A stretch of DNA of 16,730 nt from Acetobacteraceae bacterium. GTDB lineage: Bacteria > Pseudomonadota > Alphaproteobacteria > Acetobacterales > Acetobacteraceae. The position numbers and the translations under genes are program-made. Positions 7,255 through 13,339 of this stretch are shown piece by piece. Location of the stretch: the NCBI GenBank assembly GCA_947476855.1, contig CANJSR010000045.1:1-16730 (forward strand). The letters run 5' to 3'. A model generated the notes under the pieces. That model worked only from the letters and a program-made list of their open reading frames with translations, was not told where the DNA came from and did not search any database. How positions within the stretch are numbered: position 1 is the stretch's first letter; each line of letters opens with the position of its first letter.

Positions 7255-8743
7255 GCGATCCAGTCTAGCACATTCCCGCAACCCGGTCGCGCCTGCCCGC
7301 ACAGGGCGAACCGCGCGCCCCGGGCTCCGGGCCGCCTTGCGCGCGAGTGTCATGGGCCTGCTGGGCATCACCGTGACCGCGTGCTCGACGGTGGACAGCC
7401 TGCTGGGATCCTCGACGCCGCCGCCGGGCACAGTCGGGTCGGTGCAGGGCTTCCTTGGCGGCGCGGCGGCGGATGAGCCTCTGGCCGCCATTGCCGGCCG
7501 TGATGCGCTGTCCGCGGGCGGCAATGCGGCCGATGCCGCGGTCGCCATGCTCACGACGATGTGGGTGACCTATCCGTCCCGCGCCGGCATGGGGGGAGGC
7601 GGCGCGTGCCTCGCGTACTTCACCGGCAGCAAGTCGCCGACCGCCGGCGGGCCGGAAGCGGTGCTGTTCCCGGCCGCCGCGCCGGTGGGTGGTGGCGCCG
7701 GCAACCGCCCCGCCGCCCTGCCGATGGCGGCGCGCGGGATGTTCCTGCTGCATTCCCGTTTCGGCAGCCGCCCGATCGAGACCTATCTGGCCCAGGCGGA
7801 GCAGATGGCCCGCTTCGGCATCGGGGCTTCCCGCGCCTTGGTCAGCGACATGGGTGTCGTAGGGCCGGCCCTGTTCGCCGATCCCGGCGCGCGGGCGGTG
7901 TTCGCGCCGAATGGTGTGCCGCTGGCCGAGGGCGACTCGCTCCGCCAGCCGGAACTCGCCGCGACCCTGAGCGGCCTGCGCGTGTCCGGCATCGGCGATC
8001 TGTACCAGGGCGCGCTGGCCCGCCGGATCGAGGATATGTCGCCCCGGATCGGCGGTCCGCTGACCGTGGAGCAATTGCGCGGGGCGCTGCCGACCCTCTC
8101 GGCGCCGCTGCTGGTCCGCACCGGCCGGGACGTTGCCGCCTTCCTGCCGCCGCCGGTCGATGGGGGCCTTGCCGCCGCCGTTGCGTTCAAGGCGCTGCTG
8201 GCGAACCCGAACGACGTCAACGGGGCCGCCGTACGGGCCGAAGCCGCTGCCTCCGCCTGGCGGGCGGGCGGGGTGACCGCCGATGCGCTGCTGAACGGCG
8301 CAGCCGGCTCGGGCTATCCGCTGCCGCCGCTGCCGGCTTCCACCAGCCTGGCCGTGCTGGACCGCTCCGGCAACGCGGTCGTCTGCGCCCTGAGCATGAA
8401 CAACCTGTTCGGCACGGGCCGGATCATCCCCGACATGGGGATCCTGGCCGCCGCGTCGCCCGCGCTGGTGCCGCCGCCGCTGCTGTCCGCCGGCATGGTG
8501 TGGAACGAAAACATCAAGGCCTTCCGCGCCGCCGCAGCCGGGTCCGGCCAGGCCGGCGCGCCGATGGCGGTCGCGCTGGGGCTGTTCAACACGATGCGCA
8601 CGCAACAGCCGATGTCGACCCCGGTGCCGGAGCCAGGACGGGCGAACATCATCGCGTGTGGGCGCTATCTGCCGAGCGAGTCGGCGAGTTGTGGGTGGGC
8701 GACGGATCCGCGTGGGTTCGGGCTGGCCGTCGGCGGAACCTAG
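7253..8743 (+). CDS. Gamma-glutamyltransferase-family lipoprotein with altered signature residues
   Basis: Distant member of the gamma-glutamyltranspeptidase (Ntn-hydrolase) fold, 496 residues from the ATG at 7253, which has GGAG nine bases upstream. A lipobox VTAC (C44) marks an outer-envelope lipoprotein. From this ATG the signal peptide is unusually long and Arg-rich; a TTG at 7337 would give the ordinary MRASVMGLLGITVTAC. Family features are GGNAADAAVA (89-98), the Gly-rich AGMGGGG (111-117), and the C-terminal SMNNLFGTGR (381-390). At the autocleavage site, where GGTs have TTHxSVVD, this protein has STSLAVLD (363-370). The REtAP segment, which binds the gamma-glutamyl carboxylate through Arg, reads FPAAAP (139-144). 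The GSPGG oxyanion segment reads GSGQAG (430-435). Autoprocessing and GGT activity are therefore doubtful, though S363 or T364 could still serve as nucleophile. The aminotransferase begins nine bases downstream. Confidence 0.75.
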   Translation: MRSSLAHSRNPVAPARTGRTARPGLRAALRASVMGLLGITVTACSTVDSLLGSSTPPPGTVGSVQGFLGGAAADEPLAAIAGRDALSAGGNAADAAVAMLTTMWVTYPSRAGMGGGGACLAYFTGSKSPTAGGPEAVLFPAAAPVGGGAGNRPAALPMAARGMFLLHSRFGSRPIETYLAQAEQMARFGIGASRALVSDMGVVGPALFADPGARAVFAPNGVPLAEGDSLRQPELAATLSGLRVSGIGDLYQGALARRIEDMSPRIGGPLTVEQLRGALPTLSAPLLVRTGRDVAAFLPPPVDGGLAAAVAFKALLANPNDVNGAAVRAEAAASAWRAGGVTADALLNGAAGSGYPLPPLPASTSLAVLDRSGNAVVCALSMNNLFGTGRIIPDMGILAAASPALVPPPLLSAGMVWNENIKAFRAAAAGSGQAGAPMAVALGLFNTMRTQQPMSTPVPEPGRANIIACGRYLPSESASCGWATDPRGFGLAVGGT

Positions 8744-8752
8744 GCCCGCGTC

Positions 8753-9913
8753 ATGGCACTGAAGGTCGGCAAGGGAGCCTTCGCCCCGCCATTCATGGTC
8801 ATGGACGTCATCGCGGCGGCCAATGCTCGGCAGGCGGCATTGCCCCCGGGCGCACCGCATGTGATCCGGATGGAGGTCGGCCAGCCCGGCACCGGCGCAC
8901 CGGCCGGCGCGGTGGCGGCGGCGCAGGCGGCGCTGCGGTCGGGGCATCCGCTCGGCTATACCGAGGCCTTCGGCCTGCGGTCGTTGCGGGAGCGGATCGC
9001 GGGGCATATCCGCGACTGGTATTCGCTGGACGTGCCGGTGGAACGGATCGCGGTGACGGTCGGGGCCTCCGGCGCGTTTCCGCTGGCGTTCCTGGCGGCG
9101 TTCGATCCGGGCGACCGGGTGGCGATGGTGGCGCCCTTCTACCCCCCTTATGTGAATATCCTGACCGCGCTGGGCATCCAGCCGGTGATCATCGAGGCGG
9201 GGCCGGAGACGCGGTTCCAGCCGACGGTGGAATTGCTGGAAAGGCTTGATCCTCGGCCGGATGGGCTGATTGTCGCGAGCCCCTGCAACCCGGTGGGGAC
9301 GATGCTGCACCGGGATGAACTCGCGGCGATCGCGGCTTGGTGCGACGCCAATGGGGTGCGACTGATCAGTGATGAGATCTATCACGGCCTGAACTACGAC
9401 GCCCCGGTGGCGACCGCCGCCGCGTTCAGCCCGCATGCGGTCGTGGTCAACAGCTTCTCGAAATACTTCTCGATGACCGGCTGGCGGATCGGCTGGCTGG
9501 TGCTGCCCGAGGATCTGGTGCGTCCGGTCGAGTGCCTGGCGCAGAACATGTTCATCAGCGCGCCCTACATCTCCCAGGTCGTGGCCGAGGCGGCGTTCGA
9601 TTGCCATCCGGAACTGCGGGAGAACATCGCGCGGTATCGTCGATCGCGGGACCATCTGCTGCGGGCGCTGCCGGGGGCCGGGTTCGCGAACCAGTCACCG
9701 GCCGAGGGGGCGTTCTATCTGTTCGCCGACATCACCGACCGGTCCAATGACAGTGTGGCCTTCTGCGCGAGGATGCTGGCCGAGGTTGGGATCGCGGTGA
9801 CGCCGGGCGTGGATTTTGATCGGACTCGGGGTAACCGGTTCCTGCGGTTCAGCTATTGCGGGCCGGAGGCGGACATGATCGCCGCGGCCGAACGGTTGAA
9901 GGACTGGCGGTAG
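8753..9913 (+). CDS. Class I/II PLP-dependent aminotransferase
   Basis: Cytoplasmic fold-type I aminotransferase of 386 residues, full length for the class I family. The PLP lysine is K237 in NSFSKYFSMTGWRIGW. N179 (SPCNPVG), D207 and Y210 (SDEIY) are the cofactor contacts, and R365 (FLRFSYC) is the substrate-carboxylate arginine. YTEAFGLRSLR (69-79) is the usual substrate-loop segment. Start is the ATG at 8753, nine bases after the stop of the GGT-like gene, with only TAGG as a weak ribosome binding site, so translation may depend on the upstream gene. The amino donor cannot be told from sequence; aspartate, aromatic or alanine type are all possible. It is followed by a palindromic repeat and the convergent CoA-transferase. 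Confidence 0.93.
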   Translation: MALKVGKGAFAPPFMVMDVIAAANARQAALPPGAPHVIRMEVGQPGTGAPAGAVAAAQAALRSGHPLGYTEAFGLRSLRERIAGHIRDWYSLDVPVERIAVTVGASGAFPLAFLAAFDPGDRVAMVAPFYPPYVNILTALGIQPVIIEAGPETRFQPTVELLERLDPRPDGLIVASPCNPVGTMLHRDELAAIAAWCDANGVRLISDEIYHGLNYDAPVATAAAFSPHAVVVNSFSKYFSMTGWRIGWLVLPEDLVRPVECLAQNMFISAPYISQVVAEAAFDCHPELRENIARYRRSRDHLLRALPGAGFANQSPAEGAFYLFADITDRSNDSVAFCARMLAEVGIAVTPGVDFDRTRGNRFLRFSYCGPEADMIAAAERLKDWR

Positions 9914-9961
9914 GGAGACTGCCGCACTACGGATTGAGGTGAGGCCGGGTCGCCGCCACCA

Positions 9962-10069
9962 CGCCCCCTCCCCCCTTGAGGGGGAGGGTTGGGGTGGGGG
10001 GTAATCGCGGCACGGACTGGGGGGTTCTACCCCTCACCCCGACCCTCTCCCACAAGGGGAGAGGGGGCG
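9962..10069. repeat. Double-palindrome intergenic repeat, family 2 copy 1
   Basis: Two 42-base arms (9962-10003 and 10028-10069) are reverse complements at 37 of 42 positions around a 24-base centre. Each arm contains its own hairpin: CCCTCCCCC/GGGGGAGGG in the left arm, CCCTCTCCC/GGGAGAGGG in the right (written as its reverse complement). It fills the gap between two convergent genes. A related copy at 11331-11440 keeps the centre words TCGCGGCAC and GACTGGGGGG in the same order and orientation. CCCTCTCCC-type palindromes are common REP-like spacers in proteobacteria. Confidence 0.82.
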
Positions 10070-10080
10070 AAGCTTGTGGT

Positions 10081-11274
10081 TCATGCCCTCCGGATCGACT
10101 TCCGTTCGGCCATCGCGTCGATCTCGGCATCCGAAAACCCAGCCTCGTGCAGGACTTCCACCGTGTGTTCCCCCAAACGCGGCACGTGGCGGCGCATGTT
10201 GGCGGGCGTGCCCATGAAGCGGGTTGGTGGGCGGGCGACGCGGATCGCGCCCTCGGTCGGGTGTTCCGTGACCGCCAGCATGTCCACGGCCTTGAGGTGG
10301 GGTTGCTCCGTCACCTCGGTCATGCGGGTGAAGGAGGTGTGCGGGACGTCGATCCGCAGCAACAGTTCCTCCCATTCCGCGGTGGTCCGGGTCAGGGCGA
10401 TCTCCCGCATCTTCGCGTAGACGATATCGATGTTCTGGGCGCGCTTGACCGGGTCGTTGACGTGCATTTCCTCGATCAGCTCGGGCTGGCCCACGGCCTC
10501 GAAGAAGGCGCACCAGTTGGCCGCCGAGTAGGGCAGCATGGTCATCCAGCCGTCCTTGGTGCGGGCCGGCTTGCGCTCCCGCATGCGCTTGTAGCCAGGC
10601 GGGCCGATGCTGGGCTCGAAGCTCATGCCGCCCATCATGTCGACGCTGTTGAAGGCGGTCAGGGTCTCCAGCATCGGGACCTCGATCAACTGGCCTTCGC
10701 CGGTGCGTTCGCGGCTGAACAAGGCAGCGCAGACGGCCGAAACCATGGCCATGCCGGTCAGCTTGTCGGCGGCGAGGGTCGGGACGAAGGCCGGCTGCTC
10801 ATCCGAGCCCATGGCGGAACCGAAGCCGCTGGCGGCCTGGATGATCTCATCGAAGGCGGGGCGGGCACGCCAGGGGCCGTCCTGGCCGAAGCCGGTGGCG
10901 ACGGCATAGACGATGCGGGGGTTGAGTTCCTTGCACTGCTCATACCCGAAGCCCAGGCGGGTCATGCCGGCGGGGCGGATATTGCTGACGATGACGTCGA
11001 CGGTGGGGATGATGCGGCGCAGGACCTCCTTCCCGTCGTCGGATTTCAGGTCGAGGGCGATCGAGCGCTTGTTGCGGTTGATCTGGAGGAAGACGGACGC
11101 CATGCCCCGGTTGCGGAACACGCCGGAGTTGCGGGCGGTGTCCCCGATCAGGGGTTCGACCTTGATGACCTCCGCCCCCCAGTCGCCGAGGGTCTGGGTC
11201 GCGAAGGGGCCGAGGACCACGGCCGTCAGATCAAGAACGCGGACGCCCTTCAACGGGCCTGTGGCTTCGGTCAT
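10081..11274 (-). CDS. Class III (CaiB/BaiF) CoA-transferase
   Basis: CoA-transferase of family III, 397 residues, moving CoA between carboxylic acids through an aspartyl-anhydride intermediate in the cytoplasm. The family start VRVLDLTAVVLGPFATQTLGD is at 11-31. The nucleophile is D170 in AADKLTG, matching Asp169 of formyl-CoA transferase in position. YAVATGFGQDGPW (123-135), FDEIIQAASG (141-150) and RTGEGQLIEVPM are further family motifs. Start is the ATG at 11274 (MTEATGPLKGVRVLDL). The upstream leader is C-rich with no visible Shine-Dalgarno sequence. The frame extends to 11499, but that part is only translated repeat. A double-palindrome repeat lies on each side of the gene. The lyase gene upstream runs in the same direction, so the two may act on one acid. 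Substrate unknown. Confidence 0.92.
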   Translation of the reverse strand: MTEATGPLKGVRVLDLTAVVLGPFATQTLGDWGAEVIKVEPLIGDTARNSGVFRNRGMASVFLQINRNKRSIALDLKSDDGKEVLRRIIPTVDVIVSNIRPAGMTRLGFGYEQCKELNPRIVYAVATGFGQDGPWRARPAFDEIIQAASGFGSAMGSDEQPAFVPTLAADKLTGMAMVSAVCAALFSRERTGEGQLIEVPMLETLTAFNSVDMMGGMSFEPSIGPPGYKRMRERKPARTKDGWMTMLPYSAANWCAFFEAVGQPELIEEMHVNDPVKRAQNIDIVYAKMREIALTRTTAEWEELLLRIDVPHTSFTRMTEVTEQPHLKAVDMLAVTEHPTEGAIRVARPPTRFMGTPANMRRHVPRLGEHTVEVLHEAGFSDAEIDAMAERKSIRRA

Positions 11275-11330
11275 GGGTGGGGGCCTGGGGTGGGGGGGTG
11301 GCGAACGAAGGCGGGGGTTGTTGAAGAAGG

Positions 11331-11440
11331 ACTCCCCTCCCCTTGAGGGAGGGGCCGGGGGAGGGGTACTCGCGGCACAATCGAACGACTGGGGGGATCC
11401 TACCCCTCCCCCCGCCCCCTCCCTCAAGGGGAGGGGGAGT
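11331..11440. repeat. Double-palindrome intergenic repeat, family 2 copy 2
   Basis: The left arm (11331-11368) and right arm (11401-11440) are near-perfect reverse complements, differing mainly in run length, around a 32-base centre. Both arms hold CCCTCCC-CTTGA-GGGAGGG. The centre shares TCGCGGCAC and GACTGGGGGG with the copy at 9962-10069, but is eight bases longer. It lies between two genes on the same strand, 12 bases from the stop of the lyase gene, so it could end or stabilise the lyase message. Confidence 0.82.
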
Positions 11441-11452
11441 CGTTGCCCGGGG

Positions 11453-12316
11453 TTAACCCCCGACGATGAACTGCTTTGCCTGAGCGTCGTAGTCCCCATA
11501 CCCCAGCGTCGCGCGCAACTCAGCCGGAGGCAGGGCGGAGGCAGCCTCGGCCTCCCCGGCCGTCAGCGCCGCAAGCCCGGCCTTGATCCCAGCCGCCGCT
11601 GGCGACAGCATCCCGGTCGGATAGGTCCCGATCTTGAACCCCAACGCAGCCGCCTGGGTACGCGAAGGCGTGGCGCGCGGTGCCCCGGGGGACAGCACCG
11701 CAAACGACGGACGCCCCTTGGCGGCGGCCACGGCGCGCCGGATTTCATCATCATCGGCCGGCGAGTCGAGGAACAGGATATCGGCCCCTTCCTCCACATA
11801 CATCTCGATCCGCGCCACCGCCTCATCAATGCCCTGGGTCGGGCGGCAGTCAGTGCGGGCCAGGATCAGAATGCCGGAATCCTTCGCCGCCTGCACCGCC
11901 GCGCGGATCTTCATGCGCGCTTCCTCCCGCGGGAGGCACGGCTTGCCGGCGGCCGTCAGCGCCCGCGGCGTGATCTTATCCTCAATCAATATCGCCGCCG
12001 CCCCCGCTCGGCCGTACGCCCGCACCGTGCGCTGGACGTTCATCGCGTTGCCGTAGCCATGGTCGCCGTCCGCCAGGATCAGCAGGTCGGGCGCGGCGGA
12101 GTGGACCATGTTGAAGGAGTCATACATCTCGGCGAACGAGATCAGGTCGAGGTCAGGCCCGCCCAATCGGCTGGCCGCGACGCAGGAACCGGACAGAAAC
12201 GCGGTCTTGAACCCCGCCGCCGCGGTCATCTTCCCGCTCAGCCCGTCCCAGACGGCCGGCATGGTGACAAAGCCAGGTTCAGCCAGCAAGGCGCGCAGAC
12301 GATCGGGGGCGGTCAT
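11453..12316 (-). CDS. Isocitrate lyase/PEP mutase-family lyase
   Basis: TIM-barrel enzyme of 287 residues in the isocitrate lyase/PEP mutase superfamily, which makes or breaks C-C or C-P bonds next to a 2-oxo acid with Mg2+. Visible are the N-terminal AVWDGLSGKMTAAAGFKTAFLSG (21-43), the metal-binding DGDHGYGN (83-90), IEDK (111-114, E112 and D113) and ILARTD (151-156). The KKCGH catalytic-cysteine motif of true isocitrate and methylisocitrate lyases is absent; IEDK is followed instead by ITPRALTAAGKPCLPREEA. The enzyme is therefore more like oxaloacetate decarboxylase or dimethylmalate lyase members. Start is the ATG at 12316, with GAGG seven bases upstream, inside a palindrome (12324-12350). 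The CoA-transferase follows on the same strand after a 178-base gap filled mostly by a repeat. Confidence 0.88.
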   Translation of the reverse strand: MTAPDRLRALLAEPGFVTMPAVWDGLSGKMTAAAGFKTAFLSGSCVAASRLGGPDLDLISFAEMYDSFNMVHSAAPDLLILADGDHGYGNAMNVQRTVRAYGRAGAAAILIEDKITPRALTAAGKPCLPREEARMKIRAAVQAAKDSGILILARTDCRPTQGIDEAVARIEMYVEEGADILFLDSPADDDEIRRAVAAAKGRPSFAVLSPGAPRATPSRTQAAALGFKIGTYPTGMLSPAAAGIKAGLAALTAGEAEAASALPPAELRATLGYGDYDAQAKQFIVGG

Positions 12317-12323
12317 GGTGTTT

Positions 12324-12350
12324 CCTCGGGTTCATTGACTGAACCGGAGG
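12324..12350 (-). promoter_or_regulatory. 27-bp palindrome covering the lyase Shine-Dalgarno sequence
   Basis: CCTC-g-GGTTCA (12324-12334) and TGAACC-g-GAGG (12340-12350) pair at 10 of 11 positions around a 5-base centre, TTGAC. In the minus-strand mRNA the 3' arm ends in GAGG, seven bases before the lyase ATG, so the hairpin would block ribosome binding. As DNA, GGTTCA-N5-TGAACC looks like a binding site for a dimeric repressor. Both readings predict control of the lyase. Confidence 0.55.
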
Positions 12351-12434
12351 ATAAGGGGGTTTGCGGCACCGACCAAGGGGAGGGGCCTCCGGGCGACCCA
12401 TGCACCGATCGTCCCAAAGGCCCGCGCCCACCCC

Positions 12435-12517
12435 ATCGTCATCCTCGGCCTTGTGCCGAGGACCATCCCCAGCACCCTGCCGCGATCGGTCCCCGGCACA
12501 AGGCCGGGGATGACGGT
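12435..12517. repeat. 83-bp double-palindrome intergenic repeat, family 1 copy 2
   Basis: Arms at 12435-12465 and 12487-12517 match as reverse complements at 27 of 31 positions around a 21-base centre. Compared with the copy at 4286-4368 in reverse orientation, the centre matches at 19 of 21 bases and all part lengths are equal. The right arm has CCCCGGC/GCCGGGG where the left has CCTCGGC/GCCGAGG: both halves of the arm hairpin changed together. It lies in the 261-base spacer between the lyase start and the SOD stop. Confidence 0.85.
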
Positions 12518-12577
12518 TGGGGGGCCGCACCATCACGGGTCGGCGTGCGCCCCACGACCGCTTGGGTTCGTCCCCGG

Positions 12578-13291
12578 TTAGATCTCCAGCGTGCCAGCCT
12601 TGGCAGCGGCGAGGCGCTTGTTCACCTCATCCCAGTTCACAACGTTCCACCAGGCCGCCAGATAATCCGCCCGCCGGTTCTGGTATTTCAGGTAATAGGC
12701 ATGCTCCCAAACGTCATTCCCGAACAGCACCCGCCCGCCTTCCATCAGCGGCGTGTCCTGGTTCGGTCGCGCCACGACGGCCAGCTTGCCCGCCTTGTCG
12801 ACGGACACCATGGCCCAACCCGAGCCGAACTGCGTCAGCCCGGCGCGGTTGAACGCCTCCTTCAACTTGTCGAAGGAGCCGAAATCCCGCTCGATCGCCG
12901 CGGCCACGTCGCCGGTCGGCGCGCCGCCCTTGCCGCCCATCACCTGCCAGAACATCGTGTGGTTCACGTGCCCGCCGCCATTGTTCCGCACGGCCGTGCG
13001 GATCGAGTCCGGCAACTCCCCGAGCTTCGCCAGCATCCCGGTCAGGCCGAGCGCCACGACCTGCGGATGATCCTTCAGCGCGGCGTTCAGGTTGGTGACA
13101 TACGCCTGGTGATGCCGCCCGTGATGGATGGTCATCGTCTGGGCGTCGATATGCGGCTCGTTCGCGTCAGGCGCATAGGGCAGCGGCGCCAGGGTAAAGG
13201 GACCAGCGGGCGCCTGGGCGGAGGCGAAACGGGTGGTGGCGAGCAGCGCGGCCCCGCCAAGAAACATACTCCGGCGTGAGATGACGGACAT
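12578..13291 (-). CDS. Mn-type superoxide dismutase with Tat signal peptide
   Basis: Iron/manganese superoxide dismutase of 237 residues, converting superoxide to oxygen and hydrogen peroxide. Metal ligands by alignment with E. coli SodA are H56 (TIHHGRHH), H111 (GGGHVNH), D193 and H197 (DVWEHAYYL). Gly in GGGHVNH and Q178 in NQDTPLM are the Mn-type signature; Fe-type enzymes carry the outer-sphere Gln in the first of these places. The N-terminus MSVISRRSMFLGGAALLATT is a twin-arginine signal (SRRSMFL) ending ASA (23-25), so the enzyme is probably exported folded to the periplasm. Start is the ATG at 13291, with a perfect AGGAGG (13300-13305) eight bases upstream, the strongest ribosome binding site in the window. 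It lies 48 bases after yejF and could be read from the same transcript. Confidence 0.95.
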   Translation of the reverse strand: MSVISRRSMFLGGAALLATTRFASAQAPAGPFTLAPLPYAPDANEPHIDAQTMTIHHGRHHQAYVTNLNAALKDHPQVVALGLTGMLAKLGELPDSIRTAVRNNGGGHVNHTMFWQVMGGKGGAPTGDVAAAIERDFGSFDKLKEAFNRAGLTQFGSGWAMVSVDKAGKLAVVARPNQDTPLMEGGRVLFGNDVWEHAYYLKYQNRRADYLAAWWNVVNWDEVNKRLAAAKAGTLEI

Positions 13292-13313
13292 GGAAGCATC
13301 CTCCTGTGTTCGG

Positions 13314-13330
13314 CCTGGGTGCGGCCCAGG
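13314..13330 (-). terminator. Short GC-rich hairpin after yejF, possible terminator
   Basis: CCTGGG (13314-13319) and CCCAGG (13325-13330) form a 6-bp stem with a 5-base loop, nine bases after the yejF stop and ahead of the SOD ribosome binding site. There is no T-run. Next to it, overlapping the yejF stop, GTAGCTAC (13336-13343) is a perfect 8-base palindrome flanked by ATAC and GTAT. Either could be an attenuator or operator for the SOD gene. Confidence 0.35.
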
Positions 13331-13339
13331 ATACGGTAG

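Noticed and set aside
7255..7554. N-terminal extension of the M48 protease
   Set aside because: It would bury the signal peptide at residue 101 and overlap the GGT-like gene antisense.
7265..9655. A 796-codon open frame antisense to the GGT-like and aminotransferase genes
   Set aside because: Its translation is Arg/Gly/Pro/His-rich with no domain. It mirrors the GC-biased codons of two well-supported genes on the other strand.
11275..11499. N-terminal extension of the CoA-transferase
   Set aside because: The added residues are translation of the palindromic repeat (Pro/Gly/Arg-rich). Family homology begins right after the ATG at 11274.
10913..13279. A 788-codon plus-strand open frame through the CoA-transferase, lyase and SOD region
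   Set aside because: It runs across two repeats and three well-supported opposite genes, and its composition is low-complexity. It is a GC-driven shadow.
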